DNA of 64,000 nt from Clostridium_AM sp900759715 (lineage in GTDB: Bacteria > Bacillota > Clostridia > Clostridiales > Clostridiaceae), in assembly GCA_900759715.1 (NCBI GenBank), contig CAAEXF010000039.1, positions 1 to 64,000 of the forward strand. Direction: 5' to 3'. Positions within the stretch are counted from its first letter, which is position 1; each line of letters begins with the position of its first letter. This document shows, one piece after another, positions 8,365 through 16,915 of this stretch. Both the position numbers and the translations under genes were made by a program. Below the pieces are notes generated by a model. The model worked only from the letters and a program-made list of their open reading frames with translations. It made no database searches and was not told the DNA's origin.

Positions 8365-9789
8365 TTATAATAGTGATGAAAACACTCTGCAAAAGGCCTC
8401 AAATGTCTTGACCAATGGTGAAAGATTATTAAAATAGTTTTCAGTAACCCGCTTACTTACTTTTAAATCTTGAAAAAATAGATTTTCAAGCTGTTCAGTA
8501 ATCTCTTCATCATAAATTACAGCATTTATTTCATAGTTTAATACATAGCTTCTAATATCCATATTTGCGGTGCCGATAGTGCATATTTTGCCGTCGACAG
8601 AGGTTGTTTTTGCGTGTATAAAACCCTTGGGGTTGTAGAAGTGAACCGCTACTCCAGTTTTGATTAAGTCTTCAAGATAAGTTCTTGAGGCAAAATAAAC
8701 TAAAATATGATCATACCTTGCTGGAAAAAGTATATGAACATCAACTCCGCTTAGTACAGCAATTTTTAATGAATTAATTATACTTTCACTAGGAATAAAA
8801 TAAGGAGTTGTTATATAAATGTGATCTTTTGCCATATTTATCATTTTTATAACAGCCTGCTCTATGGCAGGAAACTCTGAGTCAGGACCACTTTTTACAA
8901 GCTGCATTAACTTACCTTCTCCACCTTCTGTTTCAGGAAAAAACTCATCAAAGTCATCTCCGTAGTAAAAAAATTCTTCGTTAGCTTCTTTTATCGTAGC
9001 AAAGTCGTCTAAAAATACTGCTTGAAGACCATATACAAAGTCTCCTTTAACCATAATATGAGTGTCTCGCCAGTAACCGAATTTACTGCGACCTACATAT
9101 TCATCACCTATATTTATTCCGCCTATAAATCCAACTTTCCCGTCAATTACAACTATTTTTCTATGATTGCGATAATTAATTTGAGTATTAATTTTTCTAA
9201 GAATTGGAGCTAAAAAGTAAGAGTATTGTACTATGTCTACTCCTACAGCTTTTAATTCCTTAATATAATTTTTACTTAGCTTTATACATCCGACTCTATC
9301 CAGTATTAATCTGATTTTAACTCCTTCTAGAGATTTTTTTATCAGTATGTCCTTTATTTCATTACCAATTTCATCACTTTTTACTATATAGTATTCCATA
9401 TGAATATGACTTTTAGCTTTCAGTAATTCCTCTTTTAATGCTTCAAACTTTTCGATACCATCCTTATAAATTTTAATGCTATTACTGTTAAAAAGAGGAG
9501 ACTCACTATTTTTCGATAATAATTCTATTAAAGGAGCATAGGTATGGTCTTTTATACCTTTCATCGCTTCATATATTAATCTTTCAATATTTATTCTTGT
9601 TTCATCATGAAGCTTATGTTTTTTCCAGTTACGTCCCAAAAAAATATATAAAAATAATCCTACTGGTGGAACTAATATAAAAACTAGCAGCCAGGCTATA
9701 GTTTTTTCGGGATTTTTCCTTTCTAGCACTATTACAAATATAGATATAATGGCATTAAAGGCAATTATCCAGTATAAAGCTGACCTCAT
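8365..9789 (-). CDS. cls: Cardiolipin synthase
   Basis: 474 aa. Two N-terminal membrane spans (about residues 3-23 and 32-52) are followed by two phospholipase-D domains. Each carries an HKD motif: NHRKIVVIDGKVGFIGG in the first and HAKTTSVDGKICTIGT in the second. This architecture is that of bacterial ClsA-type enzymes, which join two phosphatidylglycerols into cardiolipin plus glycerol at the membrane. The start ATG at 9789 follows GGGAGGTG at 9-base spacing. The gene stands alone. The role in this strain is inferred from family; clostridia often carry several paralogues. Confidence 0.93.
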   Translation of the reverse strand: MRSALYWIIAFNAIISIFVIVLERKNPEKTIAWLLVFILVPPVGLFLYIFLGRNWKKHKLHDETRINIERLIYEAMKGIKDHTYAPLIELLSKNSESPLFNSNSIKIYKDGIEKFEALKEELLKAKSHIHMEYYIVKSDEIGNEIKDILIKKSLEGVKIRLILDRVGCIKLSKNYIKELKAVGVDIVQYSYFLAPILRKINTQINYRNHRKIVVIDGKVGFIGGINIGDEYVGRSKFGYWRDTHIMVKGDFVYGLQAVFLDDFATIKEANEEFFYYGDDFDEFFPETEGGEGKLMQLVKSGPDSEFPAIEQAVIKMINMAKDHIYITTPYFIPSESIINSLKIAVLSGVDVHILFPARYDHILVYFASRTYLEDLIKTGVAVHFYNPKGFIHAKTTSVDGKICTIGTANMDIRSYVLNYEINAVIYDEEITEQLENLFFQDLKVSKRVTENYFNNLSPLVKTFEAFCRVFSSLL

Positions 9790-9986
9790 GTTGCATTACA
9801 CCTCCCATTATAAGAATGTTTATAACTTACAGCTAAAAAATGTGCTTCATTAGGATATAATAAAAATAATACTCTTATTATCGAAGGAAATAAAGGATTT
9901 TATAGTGAAACATAGAATATTTTATATTTATAGAATACACCTATGATAATAAATTTAAACATAATTATTTGAGAGGATGAAGAATT

Positions 9987-10091
9987 ATGGAATTTGATAA
10001 AATAATATATTATGGCTCAACACCGTTTTTTGTACTATTATTTATATTTTTAGTTGTTCTTCTTGTTAAACAAATAAAGAAGAATAGATAA
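9987..10091 (+). CDS. 34-aa single-span membrane peptide
   Basis: A small frame of 34 codons. The ATG follows GAGAGGATG about 10 bases upstream. The product has a short charged N-terminus, one hydrophobic segment of about 18 residues (PFFVLLFIFLVVLLV), then a lysine-rich tail KQIKKNR. The frame is immediately followed by a good terminator, so it looks like a real transcription unit. The layout recalls the N-terminal part of BhlA/UviB-type holin-like peptides or a small regulatory membrane peptide. I do not recognise the family with confidence. Confidence 0.5.
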   Translation: MEFDKIIYYGSTPFFVLLFIFLVVLLVKQIKKNR

Positions 10092-10108
10092 GTTAGCCTA
10101 GTTTTTAT

Positions 10109-10140
10109 TAGCATCTTTTAATTTAAGATGCTATTTTTTA
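10109..10140 (+). terminator. Terminator after the 34-aa peptide gene
   Basis: 9-bp stem TAGCATCTT / AAGATGCTA followed by TTTTTTA. Confidence 0.85.
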
Positions 10141-10232
10141 TTTTTGTTTCTTATTCTTTCAAAAGGAATAGACTATAACTTTAAAACACAAAATAACTTG
10201 TAATATAAAATATTAAGGAAGTGATTAATAGT

Positions 10233-10682
10233 ATGTCAATGACAACTGTAAAAACAACAACTAGAAAATTTGAGCAAGGTAATGCTGTAAGATGTGAATG
10301 TAATGGATTTAGTATTATACTAGAACCAACTTCAACAACACAAGGCGCAAACGCTAATATGAATCCTATGGAAGCAGTTCTTTGCGCATTAGGTGGCTGT
10401 GAAGCACTTGTTTCGATGAATTATGCTAAAAGTAATAATATCAATTTAAAAGATGTTTATGTTGAGATTGAAGGGAACTTAGATTCAGATGGTATGTCAG
10501 TACAAAATGTTAAGCCAGGTTTTAATGATATAAAATGTAATGTATATCTGGATACTGATGCAAACGATGAGCAAGTCAAAGCATTAACAGATTTCATAAA
10601 TAACAAGGGACCAGTAGTAGATACTATTAAAAATCCAGTTCAATTAGATATAAAAAGTGTGGTAAGAGCATCAGTGAAATAG
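10233..10682 (+). CDS. OsmC/Ohr-family protein
   Basis: 149 aa. It shows the OsmC-like layout: a beta-rich N-terminus, then the helix PMEAVLCALGGCEALVSMNYA carrying the conserved cysteine in the LGGC context, and a C-terminal IKNPV segment. Characterised members reduce organic hydroperoxides, though many OsmC-like proteins have unknown substrates. The frame opens with GTG at 10221, but AAGGAAGTGAT forms the ribosome binding site for the ATG at 10233. Single gene, ending at a hairpin. Confidence 0.85.
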   Translation: MSMTTVKTTTRKFEQGNAVRCECNGFSIILEPTSTTQGANANMNPMEAVLCALGGCEALVSMNYAKSNNINLKDVYVEIEGNLDSDGMSVQNVKPGFNDIKCNVYLDTDANDEQVKALTDFINNKGPVVDTIKNPVQLDIKSVVRASVK

Positions 10683-10702
10683 GTTGAATATTATGATTTT
10701 AT

Positions 10703-10740
10703 TGCAGGAAAGTACTAAATTTTAACACCTTCCTGCATTT
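10703..10740 (+). terminator. Terminator after the OsmC gene
   Basis: 8-bp stem TGCAGGAA / TTCCTGCA with a long loop of about 20 nt, followed by TTTTC. Confidence 0.65.
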
Positions 10741-10806
10741 TCATAATGTATATTTTAACTTTTTATGGTACAATTCTATTAATAAGTTTACAAGGGGGAT
10801 ACACGA

Positions 10807-12360
10807 ATGAAAAAAATAGTTAGTTTAGTTGCAGCTGCTGCTATTACATTAGGAATTTCAAATGTAGCATTTGCAAAAGATGGGTTCAATGTTAGTAGAT
10901 TGTATGGAGCTGATAGATATAAAACATCTATTAGTATTTCAAACAACTTCAACAGTGGAACAGTTCAAAATATTATAATTGCAAGTGGGAAGGATTTTCC
11001 GGATGCTTTAGCTGGAAGTGTACTTTCTAAAAAACTAAATGCGCCAATAGTGTTGGCTGGTGGAACTGTAAATGATAGCGCAGATAGCATACAGTACATA
11101 AAAGACCATTTGGATAAGAATGGAACTATATATTTATTAGGTGGAACAGCATCTATTAGCAATGAATTTGTGGACTATATGAAGAATCAAGGCTATAATA
11201 ACTTTGTTAGATTAGGTGGAAAAGACAGATTTGATACTAATAAGTATATTGTAAACTCAATGAATGTAGAAAAGGGAACTCCTGTAGTTATAGCAAATGC
11301 TTATGGATTTGCTGATGCATTAAGTGTTTCAAGTATTGCAGCACAAAAAGGATATCCTATAATAATGACTTCAACATCAAGCTTATCTGATGAAGCTAAA
11401 GATATGATTAAAAATATTGAGCCTAGCCAAGTATATATAATAGGTGGGTATGCTTCAGTTGGAGATAATGTTGTAAATCAAATAAAAGGCATGCTTCCAT
11501 CATTATCAAATGATAAGATAATAAAATTAGCAGGACAAGATAGATATGAGACTTCATTAAGTGTGTGTAAACACTTTAACTTAGATACTGATACAGCTGT
11601 AATTGCAAATGGAGAGAATTTCCCAGATGCATTATCAGGTAGTGCATTAGCATCAAAGCTTAATGCTCCAATAGTACTTGTTGATGGACAAGATATAACT
11701 AAACAAAAGGACTTTATATATGGAGGCAATTTTAAAAATATAGTTCTACTTGGAGGATATGGCTCAGTAGATTTTCCAGTTGAGTATTTATTAAAGGGTT
11801 CAGCATATATAACTCAAGAAGAAAGAGATTATGTAAATAAACTAACAGAATACTGTGACGGTTATAAGACTGAGAGTACAAAGGCTGAAAATTATTTTCA
11901 AGATGTTATGAATAAGGTTACATCAGAAGATATGTTAGCAGGTTTTGAAAATCCTGATACAATGATGAGTACATTAGATAAGTTTATTGAACTATATAAA
12001 GGTTGTAGCTCTGCTATGGACACGTACAAGCAAAATTTAGTTAGTTTAAGAGATAAAGCTTCTAGTCTTCAAGCACCAAATGGAATTGAAGCTCTTAAAC
12101 AATCCTATATAAACAATATAAACCTTGATATACAGTCTGCAGATAAAGCTAGTACTTTATTAAACTCTTATGTGAATGCCTTTAGTTCCTTTAGAGATGC
12201 TGTTAGTTCCGGTGACGAAAGCAAAATTGAAGAAGCTGTTAACAACTTACAAAGCGTTGGATCAAGCAGTCTTGAAGAACTTAACAGCTTAAAGGGTGGA
12301 GATCAAGGTATTAATGCATTGAAAGAAAAGTTAGTAAAGATAAAATCTAATATGGATTAA
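10807..12360 (+). CDS. Cell-wall-binding repeat 2 (CWB2) surface protein
   Basis: 517 aa, secreted. A signal peptide covers residues 1-23 (MKKIV start, hydrophobic core, AFA cleavage site). Three tandem CWB2 modules follow, at about 28-125, 126-225 and 230-330. Each begins with a RLxGxDRYxT-like motif and contains the FPDALxxSxLxxKxxAPI-type core and an IxLLGG strand. In clostridia three CWB2 modules anchor proteins non-covalently to secondary wall polymer. The remaining C-terminal 180 residues are helical and charged with no recognised domain; they are the likely functional part. An extended -10 (TACAAT at 10769-10774) lies upstream. Single-gene unit. Confidence 0.92.
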   Translation: MKKIVSLVAAAAITLGISNVAFAKDGFNVSRLYGADRYKTSISISNNFNSGTVQNIIIASGKDFPDALAGSVLSKKLNAPIVLAGGTVNDSADSIQYIKDHLDKNGTIYLLGGTASISNEFVDYMKNQGYNNFVRLGGKDRFDTNKYIVNSMNVEKGTPVVIANAYGFADALSVSSIAAQKGYPIIMTSTSSLSDEAKDMIKNIEPSQVYIIGGYASVGDNVVNQIKGMLPSLSNDKIIKLAGQDRYETSLSVCKHFNLDTDTAVIANGENFPDALSGSALASKLNAPIVLVDGQDITKQKDFIYGGNFKNIVLLGGYGSVDFPVEYLLKGSAYITQEERDYVNKLTEYCDGYKTESTKAENYFQDVMNKVTSEDMLAGFENPDTMMSTLDKFIELYKGCSSAMDTYKQNLVSLRDKASSLQAPNGIEALKQSYINNINLDIQSADKASTLLNSYVNAFSSFRDAVSSGDESKIEEAVNNLQSVGSSSLEELNSLKGGDQGINALKEKLVKIKSNMD

Positions 12361-12365
12361 TAATA

Positions 12366-12393
12366 AATGACAGGTTTGCACAAACCTGTCATT
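12366..12393. terminator. Terminator between CWB2 and DMT genes
   Basis: 12-bp stem AATGACAGGTTT / AAACCTGTCATT between convergent genes; followed by T-rich sequence on both strands. Confidence 0.8.
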
Positions 12394-12445
12394 TATTATA
12401 ATTGTATAAAAGTTTTATTCTATGTATACCTAAAAATAATAGTTC

Positions 12446-13369
12446 TTAGACTTTATCTATTTCAGGCATAATTTCAACATCTTTCTTTTCTTTATTGCCA
12501 AAAAAGGTTGAGAGCAAAATAAATGCTCCTCCTATGATTTGAAGTAAGGTTAAGCTTTCGTTCAAAAATATAGTGCTAAAAATAACAGCAGAAATTGGAT
12601 CTATATAGCTTACTACGGCTACTGTCTGAGCCTTTACATCTTTTATTGCAGAGAAGTACACAACATAAGGTATTCCTGTATGAACTATTCCCACAATCAA
12701 TATAAAAATTGCTGTTTTCATGCTAGATATATGAAGGTTATTTCTATAGAGTATAATAGGCAGAAGAAGTAATGCTGCAGTGGAAATTTGGATAACTGTC
12801 ATTTCATATCCAGATAGACCTTTAATATATTTGTTCAGTAAAACTACTGAAGCATAGAATATAGCTGCAATAAGTCCAAATATAACACCTTTAGTATGGT
12901 TAAATGCAATATTTGCAGTTGTTGCTTGATTACTCATTATTAAAAAAAGACCAGCCATAGCGCCTATAACAGCGAATAACTTTGACTTAGTGAACTTTTC
13001 TTTTAGTACAAAAGGAGATAGTAGTATTACAAATACAGGAGCACAATAATAGCTTAAAGTAGCATTAGAGACAGTAGTATACTTATAGGATTGAAAAAGA
13101 AATATCCAGTTTAATCCCATAGCTACGCCTGAAGCAATAAGAAAACAAATGTTTTTCTTTCTATTTTTTCTTTGGTTTTCATCTAATTCTATTTTTTTAT
13201 TATTTTCTTTACCAAATTTAAGGACTGCACCATATAATATAAGTACAGCACTAGCTATAATTGCCCGTAAAAAAACTGTTTCCATTGAAGGTAAGTCGAT
13301 GTTTTTTACAAAGAGACCTACACTTCCCCATATAACCATAGAAATAATAATTTTAAACAATGAATTCAA
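12446..13369 (-). CDS. EamA/DMT-family transporter
   Basis: 307 aa with ten predicted membrane spans in two halves of five, the EamA duplication. The first half contains the family WGSVGLFVK and SYKYTTVSNATLSYY segments, and the second half has the matching IGIVHTGIPYVVYF and SYIDPISAVIFSTIFLNE segments. DMT members export or import metabolites and amino acids; the substrate is unknown. The start codon is TTG, with GGGGGG 8 bases upstream. It stands alone, convergent with the CWB2 gene and divergent from the HNH gene. Confidence 0.88.
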   Translation of the reverse strand: MNSLFKIIISMVIWGSVGLFVKNIDLPSMETVFLRAIIASAVLILYGAVLKFGKENNKKIELDENQRKNRKKNICFLIASGVAMGLNWIFLFQSYKYTTVSNATLSYYCAPVFVILLSPFVLKEKFTKSKLFAVIGAMAGLFLIMSNQATTANIAFNHTKGVIFGLIAAIFYASVVLLNKYIKGLSGYEMTVIQISTAALLLLPIILYRNNLHISSMKTAIFILIVGIVHTGIPYVVYFSAIKDVKAQTVAVVSYIDPISAVIFSTIFLNESLTLLQIIGGAFILLSTFFGNKEKKDVEIMPEIDKV

Positions 13370-13580
13370 GAATAAAACCCCCCATAGAACGTTAGTTAAA
13401 CATACAATAATATTCGTTATAGAATATCATAGCAATAGTTGTAAGTTAATTCAATGACAATTTAAAATATTATAAATTAAACAATTTTCATAATTTTTGA
13501 CAAGTGTAATCATAATAAAGCTATGATATAATTATAATATAAATGTGAATTAATTTAATCTATTAGTGGGAGGGAAAAAT

Positions 13581-13976
13581 TTGCTTAAATGTGAAGTATG
13601 TGGTAAGCAAGCGGATAAACACCATATAGTGTATAGAAGCCAAGGAGGCGTGGATTTCCCGCTTAACTTTAAATATCTTTGTTCTGAACACCATAGGGGG
13701 AAGAACGGACCGCATAAAAGCAGAAGGCTTGATTTAGAATGCAAACTCGAATTGCAGCAAAGATTAAATGATTTATTATATAGAGACTACTATAAAATAG
13801 ATGAGTTAGTATATCTTCTTCAAATAAATAAGGGTATGTTGAAGAGGCTTTTAAAAGATTATAGGGTATATAAAGAAGGGTATAAAAAGACAGATATAAT
13901 ATATAGACTAATGGGTAGAAAAGTATACACAGAAGACATGTTAGAAGAATATTATGATTTTATAGCAAACTTTTAA
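13581..13976 (+). CDS. Small HNH-like zinc protein
   Basis: 131 aa. The N-terminal 45 residues look like a compact HNH nuclease core with zinc ligands: CEVCG, then a DKHHI pair, then LCSEHHRG. The C-terminal 85 residues are helical and basic, with a winged-helix feel (LVYLLQINKGMLKRLL), and could contact DNA. The start is TTG at 13581 with GGGAGGG 8 bases upstream; the in-frame GTG at 13566 lies in that ribosome binding site. Free-standing HNH proteins of this size occur in clostridia with unknown roles. There is no phage or intron context here. Confidence 0.65.
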   Translation: MLKCEVCGKQADKHHIVYRSQGGVDFPLNFKYLCSEHHRGKNGPHKSRRLDLECKLELQQRLNDLLYRDYYKIDELVYLLQINKGMLKRLLKDYRVYKEGYKKTDIIYRLMGRKVYTEDMLEEYYDFIANF

Positions 13977-14057
13977 ATTTTATCTATTAGTATTAAATTA
14001 AATATTATGAAACGAAATTGGCTATCTAGTATTTTAATGCATAAAATATACAGATGA

Positions 14058-14099
14058 AAAATGACAAGTGATAAAATTATAAAAGTCACTTGTCATTTT
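14058..14099 (+). terminator. Hairpin after the HNH gene
   Basis: 14-bp perfect arms AAAATGACAAGTGA / TCACTTGTCATTTT with a 14-nt loop; the right arm ends in T's. It lies in the 316-bp gap 13977-14292, in which I see no other feature. Confidence 0.75.
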
Positions 14100-14292
14100 C
14101 TATAATCTGTGGTAAATATAGATTATCAACAAATTAATTTTCTTAATAATTTGTAAATTGAAATAAAATGAAAATAAAATTTTATTTCGATTCACTATAT
14201 CGTATATTTTTAGAATAACTAGGCGTATTAGGTCTCAAACTGAAAACTCTAGATATGTTTCTAAAAGTTTATGGGAGAAGGGGGCAACAAAA

Positions 14293-14481
14293 ATGAGAGA
14301 GGACATATTGATGCTTTTAAGTTTGGAAGAAATTGAAAACACGATTAAAGGTTTGAAAATAGCATTGGAACACGTTGATAAGAATAAAGTGGACATAGAT
14401 GAAAATATGGAGGAACGTATAACTGACATGTTAAGAAAACTTCTATATGTTAAAACTGAATACTCAAATAAAGCTGACTAG
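14293..14481 (+). CDS. Small helical protein of unknown function
   Basis: 62 aa, charged and almost all helical (heptad-like LLSLEEIENTIKGL, MEERITDMLRKLL). No signal peptide, membrane span or cysteine. The ATG at 14293 follows GAAGGGGG at proper spacing, and a strong terminator follows, so the gene is probably real. Family not recognised. Confidence 0.6.
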   Translation: MREDILMLLSLEEIENTIKGLKIALEHVDKNKVDIDENMEERITDMLRKLLYVKTEYSNKAD

Positions 14482-14492
14482 AATTATTAATT

Positions 14493-14532
14493 AAATGCCT
14501 TACAGTATGTTAACTTCAATTGTAAGGCATTT
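14493..14532 (+). terminator. Terminator after the 62-aa protein gene
   Basis: 12-bp stem AAATGCCTTACA / TGTAAGGCATTT with a 16-nt loop. Confidence 0.75.
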
Positions 14533-14737
14533 AGCTTAAATTTTACAGTTGTATAGAAAGATTTATATGAGGCAAAATATATCTGTAGTACTTAAAAGGA
14601 TTAGGAGGATTAAAATTAGATTATATAAAGGGTGTATATTAAAAGTTATAAATATGTAAAAAATGTAAATTTATTGACGCTATACATAAAATATTATTGT
14701 AAAATATACATATAATTAATAAAGGAATGTGAAGAAT

Positions 14738-15160
14738 ATGAATATAGCATTTTTTCTTACACCAAAGAGTGACGTAGTTTATGCAACTTTAAGTACAACG
14801 ATGGGACAAGTGCTAGAACTGATGGAAAAAGAAAGATATACGGCGATCCCAATTATTGATGATAAGGGTAAATATGTAGGGACTTTAACAGAAGGAGATT
14901 TACTTTGGAAGCTAAAAAATACTTCTGGATTAAATTTTAATAATGCATACGATGTGATGCTTAGGGAAGTACCAAGACGTAGGTGTAATAAGTCTGTTTT
15001 TATTGATTCAAACATAGAAGACCTATTAAGGCTTTCAGTAAATCAAAATTTTGTCCCAGTGGTGGATGACAATAGAACTTTCATAGGGATAATAAAAAGA
15101 AGTGAGATCATTAATTATTTTTATGATACTTTATTTAGTAAAGATAAGAGTATAGTATAG
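14738..15160 (+). CDS. Two-CBS-domain protein
   Basis: 140 aa made of one Bateman pair. CBS1 (about 1-65) contains MEKERYTAIPIIDDKGKYVGTLTEGDLL, and CBS2 (about 75-135) contains NFVPVVDDNRTFIGIIKRSEII. Both keep the G-x-I/L-(T/K) binding loop. Stand-alone CBS pairs sense adenine nucleotides or cyclic dinucleotides; the ligand and partner are unknown. The ATG at 14738 follows AAAGGA; the GTG at 14729 is too close to that site. Monocistronic, ended by a strong terminator. Confidence 0.85.
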   Translation: MNIAFFLTPKSDVVYATLSTTMGQVLELMEKERYTAIPIIDDKGKYVGTLTEGDLLWKLKNTSGLNFNNAYDVMLREVPRRRCNKSVFIDSNIEDLLRLSVNQNFVPVVDDNRTFIGIIKRSEIINYFYDTLFSKDKSIV

Positions 15161-15173
15161 GTATGAACTAAAG

Positions 15174-15230
15174 TCCCTCTAGTTTTGTCCAGAGGCAATA
15201 TGCATAAGACAAAACTAGAGGGATGTTTTT
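15174..15230 (+). terminator. Strong terminator after the CBS gene
   Basis: 16-bp perfect stem TCCCTCTAGTTTTGTC / GACAAAACTAGAGGGA with an 18-nt loop, then TGTTTTT. The following minus-strand gene ends inside its T-run at 15229. Confidence 0.9.
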
Positions 15231-15417
15231 AAAAGTGTGAACCGTTATCATTATTACGCATAACTCTTCCCTTTGCCTGATAAATAGAGTCATTACCGTG
15301 GTCCATATATCCAGTTGTTGAACCTAAACTATTTTCATTATGATCTTTCATAGATTGTGCTACGGAATTTAGGATGCTATTTGAACTATCTTTTTTAAAT
15401 ACCTTTTTCTTACTCAT
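15229..15417 (-). CDS. Small hydrophilic protein, unknown
   Basis: 62 aa, rich in S, N, D and K, without hydrophobic segments or cysteines. The ATG follows AAGGTGAG 9 bases upstream. It lies 61 bp downstream of another small lysine-rich gene on the same strand, so the two are probably cotranscribed. The composition suggests an intrinsically disordered protein, such as a minor spore or stress component. That is only a guess from composition. Confidence 0.6.
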   Translation of the reverse strand: MSKKKVFKKDSSNSILNSVAQSMKDHNENSLGSTTGYMDHGNDSIYQAKGRVMRNNDNGSHF

Positions 15418-15478
15418 AAATTCATCTCACCTTTATAATTTTATTTAATAAATAAATCTTTTAATTCATATTAAAAGA

Positions 15479-15604
15479 TTACTTTGCTGAAAATTTTCCT
15501 GATAGTCCAGGTGTTTCTTTAGCAGCTCTTCGTGTTTCTTGATTTTTATCTTTGTACTTATATTCCTTGTCTTTTGTAAATACCTCAACTTTTTTCTTAA
15601 CCAT
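15479..15604 (-). CDS. 41-aa lysine-rich small protein
   Basis: 41 codons starting MVKKKVEVF and ending SGKFSAK. The ATG is preceded on the minus strand by AAAGGGGAG 8 bases away, an excellent ribosome binding site. It is strongly basic and hydrophilic and contains a TRRAAKETPGLSG segment. Together with the 62-aa gene downstream it forms a small-protein pair. Nucleic-acid binding or a spore-associated role is possible; family not recognised. Confidence 0.6.
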   Translation of the reverse strand: MVKKKVEVFTKDKEYKYKDKNQETRRAAKETPGLSGKFSAK

Positions 15605-15786
15605 TTATAACTCCCCTTTCAGAGTTTATTTTCTCCCTGTGCGACATGTTTTATTCTATTATAACAATTCATTGATTTAGGAAAAATTGAATTATTTGCA
15701 GCAAACGGAATGATTTAATAGAAAACTTTTGTTACAGATGGAACATAATAAGTATATATATAAGTTGACATCTGGAGGTGATTTTT

Positions 15787-16464
15787 TTGTATCCAAGTAT
15801 AAAAGACATATTAAAAATAAATGACATAAGTATATTAATTTCAAAAATGAATTATCAATCGAATATAGTAATAGGTGTGCCGCATCATACTCCAGTAGGG
15901 ACTTTTATGATGCCCTGTGAGAATCACATATATGGAGATCAAAACACAGGGTATGTTGGATATAACATAGCAGATAGCTTAGATTGTAACTTTTTATGTG
16001 CATGTAATTATTTTATAGATTCAAATAAAAATAATAATAATAATTATAGTGATTATTATATGGCATTAGAGAAATGCAATCCAAAGTATTTGATTGAAAT
16101 TCATGGTCATGGAGTAGAACATTGTGGTAATGATATTGAAATATCTTCAGGAAGTAAAGAAGATGAGTTTCATGCAATAAAGTTAAAAGATGAAATGAGA
16201 AGAATTATTGGTGCTCAATTAGAAGAAGATGATAATAATGAGGATTTACGAAATCTTGAAAAAATAAATATAAATGCAGACTTTAATAAAATATACTACA
16301 AGGCCAGTAAGTCAGCAACAATAGTTGATAAAAGATGGATTAGTTATCATATAGAGCTTCCACTTATATTAAGGATAGAGGATAATAATGGGTATTTACC
16401 AAAGACAGGTTTGGAATTTGTTAACATATTATGCAAATCGATAAAAAATGTTTGTTTATATTGA
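15787..16464 (+). CDS. Unknown protein with metal-ligand-like His/Glu motifs
   Basis: 225 aa, cytoplasmic. It contains IVIGVPHHTPVGTFMMPCENH, then LIEIHGHGVEHCGNDIEISSG near residue 110, both rich in invariant-looking His, Asp and Glu. An HxH plus downstream E/D arrangement of this kind resembles N-formylglutamate amidohydrolase or zinc-carboxypeptidase-like folds, but I cannot assign it firmly. A short asparagine run (SNKNNNNNYSD) splits the two halves. The start is TTG at 15787, 6 bases after GGAGGTG; the GTG at 15778 is inside that site. Its stop codon overlaps the -35 of the next promoter. Confidence 0.6.
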   Translation: MYPSIKDILKINDISILISKMNYQSNIVIGVPHHTPVGTFMMPCENHIYGDQNTGYVGYNIADSLDCNFLCACNYFIDSNKNNNNNYSDYYMALEKCNPKYLIEIHGHGVEHCGNDIEISSGSKEDEFHAIKLKDEMRRIIGAQLEEDDNNEDLRNLEKININADFNKIYYKASKSATIVDKRWISYHIELPLILRIEDNNGYLPKTGLEFVNILCKSIKNVCLY

Positions 16465-16490
16465 CAATAATAGATTAATAGTATTATAAT
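16461..16490 (+). promoter_or_regulatory. Promoter of the T-box/trpP transcript
   Basis: TTGACA (-35) and TATAAT (-10) separated by 18 bp. The -35 overlaps the stop codon of the upstream gene. Confidence 0.85.
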
Positions 16491-16504
16491 GTTATTAAAT
16501 TAAT

Positions 16505-16790
16505 AAATGGCAATCCTTTGACGAGGAAGAGTAGCTATTATGTTTAATCACAGAGAGCTGAGGGTGGTGGGATCTCAGTATGAAAACAAATAGTGAATGG
16601 ACCTTAGAGGAGTAAATCGAAATTCAAGATCCTTGAAGAGTAGTGGTTACCGTTAGCCGTACGTTATAATGGCTAGAGCATGTTGGTGCTTGAAGATGAG
16701 AGGTGTTTAATTATTATTATTTTTAAATACAATTTAGGTGGTACCGCGGATAACTCCGTCCTAATTTTTAGGATGGGGTTTTTTTATTTT
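16505..16790 (+). ncRNA. T-box riboswitch, tryptophan-specific
   Basis: A complete T-box leader. Stem I has the AGTA loop-E-like element (16577-16580) and a specifier region GAA-TGG-ACC with TGG at 16598-16600, the tryptophan codon. The conserved T-box core TAGGTGGTACCGCGG lies at about 16735-16749. It is followed by the terminator stem CCGTCCTA / TAGGATGG and a T-run (16756-16790), whose left half competes with the antiterminator. Uncharged tRNA-Trp should stabilise the antiterminator and switch on the downstream gene, a tryptophan transporter. Specifier and target agree, which makes the assignment strong. Confidence 0.95.
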
Positions 16791-16915
16791 GTATAAAAAC
16801 TAAGCTTATTTAAATAAGCTATCTATTTGAGGTTTTAGTGAAAGTTTTAAGAGCGCTCATGAATTTTCATTAAATATAAATATATAAAAAATTATTATTT
16901 AAAGGAGAGATTTTT

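Noticed and set aside
13149..13457. Plus-strand frame overlapping the start of the DMT transporter
   Set aside because: Antisense of the transporter plus AT-rich intergenic sequence; no ribosome binding site.
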